Shown here piece by piece: positions 43,311-52,445 of a stretch of DNA of 64,000 bases. Source of the DNA: JBKBKC01 sp046294265 (GTDB lineage: Bacteria > Pseudomonadota > Alphaproteobacteria > Rhodobacterales > Rhodobacteraceae); NCBI GenBank assembly GCA_046294265.1, contig JBKBKC010000001.1, positions 1 through 64,000 on the forward strand. Reading direction: 5' to 3'. Numbering within the stretch: position 1 is the first letter of the stretch; each line of letters opens with the position of its first letter. The position numbers and the translations under genes are program-made. The notes under the pieces were generated by a model. It was given only the letters and a program-made list of their open reading frames with translations. It ran no database searches and had not been told where the DNA came from.

Positions 43311-44539
43311 TCCACCGCCTCCCTTTCGCGCAGGGAGCCGGCGTCAGGGCCAAGATCGGCGCCGTGGCGTTGGGGGGTGCGCAGCTGCGCCCAGAGGTCG
43401 AAGAGGCCGCCGATGCCCTTGGGCGCGAACAGCGTGACCGCGACGAAGGAAAGGCCCAGCGCCACCGACCACCAGTCCACCCATTTCAGCGTGGCAAAGC
43501 CCAGGGGGATGTCGGGCGCGCGCCCGCCCGTGAACCATGACGACAGAAGCGACACCAGCGCCGCCCCGATCACCGCGCCGTAAAGCCGCCCTCGCCCGCC
43601 GATGGCCACCCAGACCGCGAGGTAGATCGAGGCGATGGGTGCCAGTTCCGCCGGGTTGATGATGCCCGCCTGCGGATAGTAGAGCGCCCCGGCGATGGCG
43701 GCGATCACCGCCGTCAGCGTGAAAAGGAAAAGCTTGTAGCTCTCGACCGAATAGCCAAGGAAGCGCACGCGCGCCTCGTCGTCGCGGATGCCGCGGATCA
43801 CGCTGCCGAACTTGCCCGAGACGATGACGGCGGCGGTGACATAGCCCAGCGCCAGGGCCGCCGCCGAGGCCCAGAGGAACCAGACCGACAGCGTGGCCTG
43901 CGGCACATGGCCAAGGCCGGGGATGTTTTGCAGGCCCGACAATCCGTTGTTGCCGCGCAACCCGCTGTCGTTCTGGAAAAGCCACAGCGCCAGCGCCAGC
44001 GTCATCGCCTGCGTCAGGATCGACAGATACACCCCCGTCACCCGGCTGCGGAACGCGAGCCAGCCGAACACCCCCGCCAGCACCCCCGGCACCAGCACCA
44101 CCAGCGCCAGTTGCGCGGTCAGGCTGTGGGCGAAGGACCACACGAGCGGGATCTCCGACCCGCCCACCACGCCGAACACCTGCGTGCCGATGCCCGTGCG
44201 GATCTCCTCATGGGTGGCGGGAAGGGGCTGGCCCGCGAGCGAGGCGATCACGATCTCCTCTGTCCGGGCATACATCAGCCACATGCCGATCATATAGCCG
44301 CCAAGCGCGAAAAACGCCATGTGGCCAAGGCTGAGCACCCCCGCGTAGCCCCAGATCAGGTCCATCGCGATGGCGGCAAGGCAGAGGCACAGCGTCTTGC
44401 CCAAGGTCTTGACGAAGGAGGTGGAGATGACGCCGATCCCGAAGCCTTCGGCCAGGATCGTCACGCCCATCGTGAACGCGGCCAGCGCCAGCAGGAACCA
44501 CAGGACCGACGGATTGCGCGCGATGAAGGATCGTTCCAT
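43307..44539 (-). CDS. urtC: Urea ABC transporter permease UrtC
   Basis: 410-residue LivM-type permease with about ten membrane helices. Markers are IWGYAGVLSLGHMAFFALGGYMIGMW split over two helices, GVYLSILTQAMTLALALWLFQN, and GSVIRGIRDDEARVRFLGYS, the loop that contacts the ATPase. The C-terminal 25 residues are hydrophilic. Ends overlapping urtD and begins 4 bp after urtB, so it is tightly coupled in the operon. Confidence 0.95.
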   Translation of the reverse strand: MERSFIARNPSVLWFLLALAAFTMGVTILAEGFGIGVISTSFVKTLGKTLCLCLAAIAMDLIWGYAGVLSLGHMAFFALGGYMIGMWLMYARTEEIVIASLAGQPLPATHEEIRTGIGTQVFGVVGGSEIPLVWSFAHSLTAQLALVVLVPGVLAGVFGWLAFRSRVTGVYLSILTQAMTLALALWLFQNDSGLRGNNGLSGLQNIPGLGHVPQATLSVWFLWASAAALALGYVTAAVIVSGKFGSVIRGIRDDEARVRFLGYSVESYKLFLFTLTAVIAAIAGALYYPQAGIINPAELAPIASIYLAVWVAIGGRGRLYGAVIGAALVSLLSSWFTGGRAPDIPLGFATLKWVDWWSVALGLSFVAVTLFAPKGIGGLFDLWAQLRTPQRHGADLGPDAGSLREREAVE

Positions 44540-44543
44540 GGCC

Positions 44544-46484
44544 TCAATCCCCCGCCGCGCGGCCCTTCAGGGCGATGATGCCCCGCGGCCGGACCTGGAT
44601 GAACAGGATGATGAAGAGGATCATGAAGGTCTGCGCCGCCAGCGTGTTGGACGGGTTCAGCCATTCGATCCCCTTTTGCAGCGTGCCGATCAGAGCGGCC
44701 CCGGCCAGCGTGCCCCAGATGTTGCCCACGCCCCCCACCACCACCGTCATGAAGGACTGCACGATATAATCGTTGCCCAGTTCCGACGTGACCTTGGCGA
44801 AGAGCCCGATCGCCACGCCCGCCAGCCCCGCGATCCCCGATCCCAGGCCGAAGGTCAGCATGTTGATGCGGTCGGGGTTGATGCCCATGGAGGCGGCCAT
44901 CGAGGGGTTCTGCTGCACCGCGCGCACCTCCAGCCCCAGCCGGGTGCGCGTCATGACGAACAGGATGATCAGCAGGAACACCACCGCCAGCCCGAAGATC
45001 GCGATGCGGATGTGGCTGATCGACACGACATCGTTGAACGAAAGCGCGCCGTCCAGCCAGCCGGGCGAGGTGAGCGGGCGCGCCTGGGTACCGAAGATGT
45101 TCTTGGCGATCTGCTGCAGCGCGATGGAAATGCCGAAGGTCGCGAGCAGCGTTTCCAGCGGGCGCTTGTAAAGGTGGCGGATCACCAGCCGTTCCATCGC
45201 GACGCCCGCCAGAAACGCCACGGCAAAGGCCAGCGGCAGGGCGACCATGATGGAGACGGTGTAATCCGGGATCACCAGCTGCACGCAGTAACCCGTATAG
45301 GCCCCCATCATGATGAATTCGCCATGCGCCATGTTGATGACCCGCATCACGCCAAAGGTGATCGCAAGGCCCACGGCGGCGAGGAAATAGATCGACCCCA
45401 GCGACAGCGCGTCCAGCGCGAGGTCGGCGGCCAGCATGAACCCGACCCGCGTGTTGATCCGGCCCAGCGCCGCGCGGGCGGCGTCGGTGATGGCTGGGTC
45501 GGGCTCGATATAGGTGTCATAGAACCGGTAGCTGGCGATGGTGGCGGCCACCTCGTCCGAGGTGGCGGCAACGGGCACGCGGCCTGCGGCCTCGAGCGCG
45601 GTATAGGCGCGGTCGCGGGCCGCTTGCGTGCCCAGTTCGGCCAGCGGGATGCCCGCGACGGCACCACCCTCGATATTGGCGATCAGTGCCGCGCGCTGTT
45701 CGGCGATGGTCAGGGGGGCGGGGGCCGCGCCCTGTGCGACCAACAGGGCGAAGGCCTCGGCGGCGGTGATGTCACGGCCCACGTCCAACTCTCGCGCGAT
45801 ATTTGCGCCCGCAGGCGCTGCGGTCGCGGCGATCCGGCGGGTGGCGAGGATCGGGTTCAGCGCGCCGCGCAGGTCCAACCCCAGATCGCCGCCGAAGCTG
45901 CCGATGGCAGCCACGCGCGCGGCGGCGTCGGGATCGAAGCGGATGGTCAGCAGGCGTTCCAACCGCAGCTTCTGCGCGGCAAGGCCCGGATCGGGGTCGG
46001 CCACCTCCAGCGCGCCGCGCAGCGCCTCCAGCTGCGCCTCGCCGGGGTCGCGGGCGATGGAGGCGAGGGCCGCGCGGCGTTGCGCGGGGTCGGGGTCGGT
46101 CAGCTGGAATTCCACAAGCGCCGTGGCGATCAGGCCGCGCACGCCGGCATTGGGGCGGATCGGCGTGATCTCGGCACGGGGCACGGTGCCCGCCTCCGCG
46201 CCCGTCAGCGGGTCGCGCAGGGCATAGGCCCCCGGCGCCTCGGCAATCAGGAAAATCGCACCGTCTGCACGGCGCTGCCCCAGCCCCCGGTCGGCCCAGG
46301 CGGTCAAAAAGGCCGGAACGGCCGGATCGGCCGTTTCCACCAGCGCGTCGATCACCGGGCCGATGGTCTGGCGCGAGGGGTTGGCGATCTGGTCGCCGTA
46401 TTGCACCAGCGCGGCGGCCAGGTCGGCACGGACCGGCAGGGCCATGAGGATCATGGCCACAAGGGACAGCAGGAAGCGGCGCAT
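44544..46484 (-). CDS. urtB: Urea ABC transporter permease UrtB
   Basis: 646 residues. The signal peptide (FLLSLVAMILMALPVRA) is followed by a periplasmic region of about 330 residues, Ala-rich with HEAT-like helical character, and then a LivH-type permease from about residue 350 (LSLGSIYFLAAVGLAITFGVMRVINMAHGEF). The coupling loop reads RTRLGLEVRAVQQNPSMAASMGI. The long N-terminal extension is usual for UrtB but not for LivH, and supports urea as substrate. ATG 46484; urtA lies 64 bp upstream. Confidence 0.95.
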   Translation of the reverse strand: MRRFLLSLVAMILMALPVRADLAAALVQYGDQIANPSRQTIGPVIDALVETADPAVPAFLTAWADRGLGQRRADGAIFLIAEAPGAYALRDPLTGAEAGTVPRAEITPIRPNAGVRGLIATALVEFQLTDPDPAQRRAALASIARDPGEAQLEALRGALEVADPDPGLAAQKLRLERLLTIRFDPDAAARVAAIGSFGGDLGLDLRGALNPILATRRIAATAAPAGANIARELDVGRDITAAEAFALLVAQGAAPAPLTIAEQRAALIANIEGGAVAGIPLAELGTQAARDRAYTALEAAGRVPVAATSDEVAATIASYRFYDTYIEPDPAITDAARAALGRINTRVGFMLAADLALDALSLGSIYFLAAVGLAITFGVMRVINMAHGEFIMMGAYTGYCVQLVIPDYTVSIMVALPLAFAVAFLAGVAMERLVIRHLYKRPLETLLATFGISIALQQIAKNIFGTQARPLTSPGWLDGALSFNDVVSISHIRIAIFGLAVVFLLIILFVMTRTRLGLEVRAVQQNPSMAASMGINPDRINMLTFGLGSGIAGLAGVAIGLFAKVTSELGNDYIVQSFMTVVVGGVGNIWGTLAGAALIGTLQKGIEWLNPSNTLAAQTFMILFIILFIQVRPRGIIALKGRAAGD

Positions 46485-46548
46485 GGGGTTCTTTCAGGTG
46501 ATCGGGCGGGTGATCGGGGGGCCGCGCGGGCGGCCCCCCGGCCTTGGA

Positions 46549-47826
46549 TCAGTAGTTCGACCTGATCTGCACGCAGGTCTTGGTGACGGTGTTGTACATC
46601 CCGCAGCCCAGCGTTTCCCAATCCGCCTCAAGCACCGCCGATTCGGGCAGGAAGTCGGTCCAGGCATCACCCGGCACAGGCTCGGTCGCGCTGATGATGT
46701 CGAACTGGCCATCGGCGCGGATCTCGCCGATCAGCACGGGCTTTGTCAGGTGGTGGTTCGGCAGCATCTTGGCGATGCCCCCGGTCAGGTTCGGCACCTC
46801 AAGGCCATACATCGCGGTGCGGACGGCATCGACATCGGTGGTGCCCGCCTTCTCGACCGCCTGCACCCAAAGGTTGAAGCCGATCACATGGGCCTCCATC
46901 GGGTCATTGAACACGCGGTTCTCGCCTGCAAAGGCCTTCCACTTGGCGATCCATTCGGCATTGAGGTCCGACTCGGCCGTCTGGAAATAGTTCCAGGCCG
47001 CCAGATGGCCCACGAGGTTCGAGGCATCCAGACCCGAAAGCTCTTCCTCGCCCACCGAAAAGGCCACCACCGGAATGTCATCCGCCGACACGCCCGCCGC
47101 CGCGAGTTCCTTGTAGAACCCGATGTTGGCGTCGCCGTTGATGGTGGAGATCACGCCCACCTTCTTGCCGTCGGCACCCAGCGCCACGACATCGGCCACG
47201 ATCTTGGACCAGTCGGAATGCCCGAAGGGGGTGTAGTTCACGAAGATGTCGGCTTCCGCGATGCCCTTCGATTTCAGATAGCTTTCCAGGATGTTGTTCG
47301 TGGTGCGCGGATAGACATAGTCGGTGCCCAGCAGCGCGAATTTCTGAACCCCCAGTTCCTCAAGGAAATAGTCGGTGGCGGGAATGGCCTGCTGGTTCGG
47401 GGCAGCCCCGGTGTAGAACACGTTCTTCGACGATTCCTCGCCCTCATACTGCACCGGATAGAACAGAAGGCCGTTCAACTCTTCGATCACCGGCAGCACC
47501 GATTTCCGCGACACGGAAGTCCAGCAGCCGAACATCACATCCACGTTCGAGACGGTCAGCAACTCGCGCGCCTTTTCGGCAAACAGCGGCCAGTCCGACG
47601 CGGGGTCCACCACCACCGCCTCCAGCTGCCGGCCCAGCACGCCGCCCTTGGCGTTCTGCTCGGCGATCAGCATCAGCATCGTGTCCTTCAGCGTCGTCTC
47701 CGAAATCGCCATCGTGCCCGACAGCGAATGCAGGACGCCGATCTTGATCGGCTCCTGCGCGGCGGCGGCACCGGTCAGCGCCAGCGCCAGACCCGTCCCC
47801 GCCAGAATTCCCTTCAATCCGTTCAT
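46549..47826 (-). CDS. urtA: Urea-binding periplasmic protein UrtA
   Basis: 425 residues. Signal peptide (GILAGTGLALALTGAAAA), then a two-lobed binding protein: IKIGVLHSLSGTMAISETTLKD at the start, VFGCWTSVSRKSVLPVIEELNGLLFYPVQYEGEE read in parts, and VYPRTTNNILESYL, which are characteristic of urea/short-chain amide binders rather than LivJ. ATG 47826 after AGGGGG. It is the first gene of urtABCDE; expression is usually under nitrogen control. Confidence 0.96.
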   Translation of the reverse strand: MNGLKGILAGTGLALALTGAAAAQEPIKIGVLHSLSGTMAISETTLKDTMLMLIAEQNAKGGVLGRQLEAVVVDPASDWPLFAEKARELLTVSNVDVMFGCWTSVSRKSVLPVIEELNGLLFYPVQYEGEESSKNVFYTGAAPNQQAIPATDYFLEELGVQKFALLGTDYVYPRTTNNILESYLKSKGIAEADIFVNYTPFGHSDWSKIVADVVALGADGKKVGVISTINGDANIGFYKELAAAGVSADDIPVVAFSVGEEELSGLDASNLVGHLAAWNYFQTAESDLNAEWIAKWKAFAGENRVFNDPMEAHVIGFNLWVQAVEKAGTTDVDAVRTAMYGLEVPNLTGGIAKMLPNHHLTKPVLIGEIRADGQFDIISATEPVPGDAWTDFLPESAVLEADWETLGCGMYNTVTKTCVQIRSNY

Positions 47827-48215
47827 TCCAATCCCCCTTGTGGGGCCGCCGGGTCTTGATCTTCCCGCGTTTCGGGGACAGATCCCGGTCGGCAACTTCG
47901 GTTGCACCCCGTGCGGTGGTGGCAGGTTTGCAAGCTCGGTCGCCACCGCACATCCTGTGACCGGGCGGCAAGCTGTCCCGGCGCAATCGTCACCAGACCG
48001 GGGACGCTGCGCTGCGGCAAGTGATCGGTGCGGGCGGGAGTGCCCTCCGCGCGCCGCCGCCGAAATTTCAGTCACTTTCCGGTGATCCGCCCCAAAAAGC
48101 GGCACAGCCCGTGCGGCACAGTCGCAGGCCACGACTCACCGCCTGCCTCAACGCGGCTTGTCTGACAGCCCATAGCCCTTTACCTCTCTGGAACCGCCAT
48201 ACCGGAGCCGCCCCC
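47827..48215. other. 389-bp spacer between urtA and sseA
   Basis: Divergent control region. It should hold the urtA promoter and the sseA promoter. Motifs of the type TGCACC and GTGCGGTGG (47912-47928) recall NtrC half-sites but do not form a proper dyad. No open frame of interest. Confidence 0.4.
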
Positions 48216-49076
48216 GTGACCCCATCGCCCGCTGACGACCCGCGCACCCTCGTCTCCACCGACTGGCTCGCCAGGCACCTGAAGGATCCTGACCTGCGCA
48301 TTCTAGATGCCAGCTGGCACATGCCCGACCAGGGCCGCAACGCGCAGGCGGAATACCAGGCCGCCCATATCCCCGGCGCGCGCTTCTTCGACATCGACGA
48401 GATCGGAGACCAGCGGTCCGCCCTGCCCCACATGGCCCCCCCGCCCGAGAAATTCATCAGCCGGATGCGCGCGATGGGGGTGGGCGACGGCCACCAGGTG
48501 GTGGTCTATGACAGCACGGGGATATTCTCCGCCGCCCGCGTCTGGTGGACCTTCCGCCTGATGGGCAAGCTGGACGTGGCCGTGCTCGACGGCGGCCTGC
48601 CCAAATGGCAGGCCGAAGGGCGCGAGGTCGAGGATATGCCGCCCGTCCTGCGCGACCGCCACATCACCGTCAGCCGCCAGAACCATCTGGTCAAGGACGT
48701 GACGCAGGTTGCCCACGCCTCCAAACTGGGCCTGGCCGAGATCATCGACGCCCGCGCCGCCCCCCGCTTTCGCGGCGAGGTGGCCGAACCGCGCCCCGGC
48801 CTGCGCTCGGGCCATATCCCGGGGTCAAAGAACCTGCCCTTCGCCGAGGTGCTGAACCCCGACGGCACGATGAAATCCGGCGACGCCCTGCGCGCGGCCT
48901 TCGAGGGCGCGGGCGTGGATCTCACGCGCCCCGCCATCACCACCTGCGGCTCGGGCGTCACGGCGGCGATCCTCAGCCTCGCGCTGGAACGTCTGGGCCA
49001 CCGCAACCATGCGCTCTATGACGGGTCCTGGTCGGAGTGGGGCATGTATGAAGACCTGAAGGTTGCGAAAGGATAG
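48216..49076 (+). CDS. sseA: 3-mercaptopyruvate sulfurtransferase (rhodanese family)
   Basis: 286 residues with two rhodanese domains. The C-terminal one bears the catalytic cysteine in TTCGSGVTAAIL (CGSGVTA is the mercaptopyruvate version of the loop); the first domain has Asp in place of the Cys (VYDSTGIFSA). It moves sulfur from 3-mercaptopyruvate to thiol acceptors. The start is GTG 48216, after a GGAG site. Four bases separate it from the aminotransferase gene, whose activity on cysteine-like amino acids could provide the substrate (inference). Confidence 0.94.
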   Translation: MTPSPADDPRTLVSTDWLARHLKDPDLRILDASWHMPDQGRNAQAEYQAAHIPGARFFDIDEIGDQRSALPHMAPPPEKFISRMRAMGVGDGHQVVVYDSTGIFSAARVWWTFRLMGKLDVAVLDGGLPKWQAEGREVEDMPPVLRDRHITVSRQNHLVKDVTQVAHASKLGLAEIIDARAAPRFRGEVAEPRPGLRSGHIPGSKNLPFAEVLNPDGTMKSGDALRAAFEGAGVDLTRPAITTCGSGVTAAILSLALERLGHRNHALYDGSWSEWGMYEDLKVAKG

Positions 49077-49080
49077 CCCC

Positions 49081-50262
49081 ATGCTGGAAACCCTGACCCC
49101 GCAGCCGCAGGACAAGATCCTCGCCCTGATCGCCGCCTTCCGCGACGATCCCCGCACGGACAAGATCGACCTCGGCGTGGGCGTCTACAAGGACGGGACC
49201 GGCCTCACCCCCGTCATGCGCGCGGTCAAGACCGCCGAGCGCCAGCTGTGGGAGGCCGAGCGCACCAAAACCTATACCGGCCTCACGGGGGAGCCCGATT
49301 TCCACGCCGCCATGGCCCACCTGATCCTGGGCGAGGGCGCGCCCCTGGACCGCCTCGCTGCCATCGCCACGCCGGGCGGCACCGGGGCCATCCGGCAGGC
49401 GCTGGAACTGATCCGGCTGGCGGCACCGGGCGCGCGGGTCTGGCTGCCCGATCCCACCTGGCCCAACCACCCCTCGATCATCCGCTACCTCGGCCTGCCC
49501 ATGGCGACCTACCGCTACTTCGACGCGGGCACCCGCGGGGTGGACATGGCGGGGATGCTGGCCGACCTCGACACCGTCGCCCCCGGCGATGTGGTGTTGC
49601 TGCACGGCTGCTGCCACAACCCCACCGGCGCCAACCCCACGCCCGAGGATTGGGCCCGCATCGCCGAGGTGCTGGACCGCCGCCGCGCCATGCCCTTCAT
49701 CGACCTCGCCTACCAGGGCTTCGGCGACGGGCTGGAGGCGGATGCCGCCGCCACCCGCATGATCGCCGCCCGCTTCCCCGAACTCCTCATCGCCGCGTCC
49801 TGCAGCAAGAATTTCGGCATCTACCGCGAACGCACCGGCCTTCTGTTCGCCCTGACCGATCCCGCCCGCCGCGCGGTGGTGCAGGGCAACCTCGCCTTCC
49901 TGAACCGCCAGAACTACAGCTTCCCCCCCGACCACGGCGCGCGGCTGGTGACGATGATCCTGACCGACCCCGCCCTGCGCGCCGACTGGCAGGCCGAACT
50001 CGACGATATGCGCGCCGCCATGCTGGCCCTGCGCCAAAGCCTCGCCGATGCGCTGCGCCAGGCCACCAATTCCGACCGCTTCGACTTCATCGCCACCCAC
50101 CGCGGCATGTTCAGCCGCCTTGGCGCCGCGCCCGCACAAGTGGAACGCCTGCGCGCCGAACACGGCATCTACATGGTCTCGGACAGCCGCCTGAACATCG
50201 CGGGCCTGAACGCGGCCACCGTGCCGGTGCTGGCCCAGGCCGTGGTGGCCTGCGGCATCTAG
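49081..50262 (+). CDS. Aromatic/aspartate aminotransferase (PLP class I)
   Basis: 393 residues of the class I aspartate/aromatic aminotransferase group. It starts MLETLTPQPQDKILALIAAF and has KIDLGVGVYKD; the PLP lysine is in AASCSKNFGIYRERTG, and the Arg for the side carboxylate may be in this loop. The N-cap motif CCHNPTGANPT and SDSRLNIAGLN are also family marks. It interconverts aromatic amino acids or aspartate with their 2-oxo acids. AAAGGA precedes ATG 49081. Cotranscribed with sseA. Confidence 0.93.
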   Translation: MLETLTPQPQDKILALIAAFRDDPRTDKIDLGVGVYKDGTGLTPVMRAVKTAERQLWEAERTKTYTGLTGEPDFHAAMAHLILGEGAPLDRLAAIATPGGTGAIRQALELIRLAAPGARVWLPDPTWPNHPSIIRYLGLPMATYRYFDAGTRGVDMAGMLADLDTVAPGDVVLLHGCCHNPTGANPTPEDWARIAEVLDRRRAMPFIDLAYQGFGDGLEADAAATRMIAARFPELLIAASCSKNFGIYRERTGLLFALTDPARRAVVQGNLAFLNRQNYSFPPDHGARLVTMILTDPALRADWQAELDDMRAAMLALRQSLADALRQATNSDRFDFIATHRGMFSRLGAAPAQVERLRAEHGIYMVSDSRLNIAGLNAATVPVLAQAVVACGI

Positions 50263-50297
50263 ACCGGCAGCCGCGGCGCCCCTGACCGCGCAAAGAT

Positions 50298-50360
50298 GGG
50301 TATTTGTGCAAAGAAGAGAACAGGCGGATGCCCCTGCTCCTCTTCTTTGTCCAAATACCC
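50298..50360. terminator. Second large inverted repeat, between convergent genes
   Basis: Arms GGGTATTTGTGCAAAGAAGA... (50298-50323) and ...TCTTCTTTGTCCAAATACCC (50337-50360) with a 13-base loop. The arms are nearly the same as at 26136-26215, and this copy too lies between convergent genes (aminotransferase and amtB). Confidence 0.8.
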
Positions 50361-50412
50361 AATTCCCCGCCTGCCCCGCGCGTTGCCCTCTCAGAACCGG
50401 CGTCCGCGCACC

Positions 50413-50442
50413 AAAAAGGCCCGGGCGTTTCCGCCCGGGCCC
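50413..50442 (-). terminator. Intrinsic terminator of glnK-amtB
   Basis: On the minus strand GGCCCGGGCG pairs with CGCCCGGGCC around an A-rich loop, followed by TTTTT. It lies 24 bases after the amtB stop. Confidence 0.93.
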
Positions 50443-50465
50443 ATGCCGGCTGAGGGGGAGAGGCC

Positions 50466-51815
50466 TCAGCCCTTGGCAAACTCGGGGTAGGCCTCGAGGC
50501 CCAGTTCGGCCTTGTCCAGCCCCATCATCTCATCCTCGGCCGAGGGCCGCAGGCCGCCCATCGCCGTCTTCAGGATGGTCCAGACGATGAACGAGGCGAC
50601 AAAGACAAAGGCGCCGATGGAGGCAAAGCCGATGATCTGCGTCACGAACGAGGTGCCCTCGGTGTAGAACGGCACCGCCAGCGTGCCCCACAACCCGGCC
50701 AGAAGGTGCACCGGAATCGCGCCCACCACATCGTCGATCTTCAGCTTGTCCAGCATCGGGATCGAGAAGATCACGATCACGCCGCCAATCGCCCCGATCC
50801 ACAGCGCCCCGAACAGCGACGGGTCCAGCGGCCCCGCAGTGATCGACACGAGGCCTGCAAGGGCTCCGTTCAGCACCATGGTCAGGTCCACCTTGCCATA
50901 GACCAGCTGCGACAGGATCAGCGTAGTGACAGCCCCCGCCGCGGCCGCCATGTTGGTGTTGGCGAAGATCACCGCCACCGCATTGGCGTCAGCCTCGGTT
51001 CCCAGCGCCAGTTGCGAGGCGCCGTTGAACCCGAACCAGCCCATCCACAGGATGAACGTCCCCAGCGTGGCCAGCGCGAGGTTCGACCCGGGCATCGGGT
51101 TCACCTTGCCATCCTTGCCGTATTTGCCCAGACGCGGGCCGAGCACCATGGCCCCGGCAAGGGCCGCGAAGCCGCCCGCGGCGTGCACCAGCGTCGAGCC
51201 CGCGAAATCCGAAAAGCCCATCGCGTCCAGCCAGCCTTCGCCCCACTGCCATGATGCCTCGATCGGATAGATGAACCCGGTCAGGACCACGGTGAAGATC
51301 AGGAACGGCCCGAGCTTGATGCGCTCGGCCAGCGTGCCCGACACGATCGACGCCGTGGTGGCGCAGAACATCAGCTGGAAGAAGAAGTCAGACCCCGTGG
51401 CATAGCCGTCATCCAGCGCCGGCTCGCCGCCGATGCTGGCAAGGCTGAAGGCCCCCAGATAGCCTTCGATGGTCCAGCCGTCGCCCGGATACATCAGGTT
51501 GTAGCCGACGAGCCAGTACATGATCGCTGCGATCGAGAACAGGCCGATGTTCTTGGTCAGCTGCATCGTCACGTTCTTGCTGCGGACAAGACCCGCTTCC
51601 AGCATCGCAAACCCTGCCGCCATCCAGAACACCAGGATGCCGCCGATCAGGAACAGCAGCGTGTTGAAGATGAACACGTTGTCGATGGCGGGTGGCGCCT
51701 CGGCCACGGCCTCGGCGACCGCCTCGGTGGTGGCCGCGGCGTCCTGAGCATGTGCGGGTGCCGCCAGCGCCATCCCCAGCGCGGCCAGCCCCATGAGCGT
51801 TTTCCAGTTGAGCAT
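50466..51815 (-). CDS. amtB: Ammonium transporter AmtB
   Basis: 449 residues. Signal peptide (LMGLAALGMALAAPAHA), an Ala/Glu-rich periplasmic stretch, then eleven membrane helices. The twin pore histidines are in STLVHAAGGFAAL and IPVHLLAGLWG; the external gate has FWMAAGFAMLEAGLVRSKN. It conducts ammonium/ammonia inward. ATG 51815 after GGGAAAG. It is 29 bp downstream of glnK, the classical arrangement in which PII blocks the channel. A terminator follows. Confidence 0.96.
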   Translation of the reverse strand: MLNWKTLMGLAALGMALAAPAHAQDAAATTEAVAEAVAEAPPAIDNVFIFNTLLFLIGGILVFWMAAGFAMLEAGLVRSKNVTMQLTKNIGLFSIAAIMYWLVGYNLMYPGDGWTIEGYLGAFSLASIGGEPALDDGYATGSDFFFQLMFCATTASIVSGTLAERIKLGPFLIFTVVLTGFIYPIEASWQWGEGWLDAMGFSDFAGSTLVHAAGGFAALAGAMVLGPRLGKYGKDGKVNPMPGSNLALATLGTFILWMGWFGFNGASQLALGTEADANAVAVIFANTNMAAAAGAVTTLILSQLVYGKVDLTMVLNGALAGLVSITAGPLDPSLFGALWIGAIGGVIVIFSIPMLDKLKIDDVVGAIPVHLLAGLWGTLAVPFYTEGTSFVTQIIGFASIGAFVFVASFIVWTILKTAMGGLRPSAEDEMMGLDKAELGLEAYPEFAKG

Positions 51816-51844
51816 CTTGGTCACTTTCCCTATCCCCGCCCGCG

Positions 51845-52183
51845 TCACAGCGCGTCGTCGTTGAGCTCGCCCGTGCGCACCCGCACGGCGTGTTGCACGT
51901 CCAGAACAAAGATCTTGCCGTCGCCGATCTTGTCGGTCTTGGCCGTCTTGGCGATGGTGTCCACCACCGCTTCGGCCAGGCTGTCCTGCACCACGATCTC
52001 CAGCCGCACCTTCGGCACGAAGTTCACGGCATATTCGGCACCCCGGTAGATTTCGGTGTGGCCCGACTGGCTGCCAAAGCCCTTGATCTCGGTCACCATC
52101 ATGCCGCGCACGCCGATGGTGGTCAGCGCCTCGCGGACCTCCTCGAGCTTGAACGGCTTGATCGCTGCTATGATGAGTTTCAC
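51845..52183 (-). CDS. glnK: PII signalling protein GlnK
   Basis: 112-residue trimeric PII protein. MKLIIAAIKPFKLEEVREAL at the start, the T-loop GHTEIYRGAEY with the tyrosine that is uridylylated (Tyr51), and the ATP-binding KTDKIGDGKIFV. It senses 2-oxoglutarate, ATP and ADP and controls AmtB. AAGGGGA lies upstream of ATG 52183. Together with urtABCDE it makes this region a nitrogen-uptake block. Confidence 0.97.
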   Translation of the reverse strand: MKLIIAAIKPFKLEEVREALTTIGVRGMMVTEIKGFGSQSGHTEIYRGAEYAVNFVPKVRLEIVVQDSLAEAVVDTIAKTAKTDKIGDGKIFVLDVQHAVRVRTGELNDDAL

Positions 52184-52445
52184 ATCGGTCCCCTTTCGTC
52201 TGACAGGCGACCCGCCGGAGCGGTCACGGAGATATCAGGGGGCGTCGGGACGGAGCGCTCAAGGAATGGGCGGCCATCCGCTCGTGCATTCCCGAGATTT
52301 CCGCCCAATTTTTACACTTCTGCAGCAGTTGGATTATTTTTTAGGCAAACCTGTGAACCGAATCGTGATTGCCCGGCTTTCCCTTTTCCCGCGCGACCGG
52401 GTATCCTGCCCGGCGGAGCAGCACGCAGCGAACGGGCGTCAAGGC
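52184..52445. other. Spacer between glnK and the PBP gene
   Basis: 262 bp, divergent. The stretch 52309-52345 is AT-rich (TTTTTACACTTCTGCAGCAG then TTGGATTATTTTTT) and may carry the PBP promoter. No clear sigma-54 site was found for glnK. Confidence 0.4.

Noticed and set aside
47912..47928. NtrC-like sequence upstream of urtA
   Set aside because: Half-sites TGCACC and GGTGG are present, but their spacing and symmetry do not match a known dyad.
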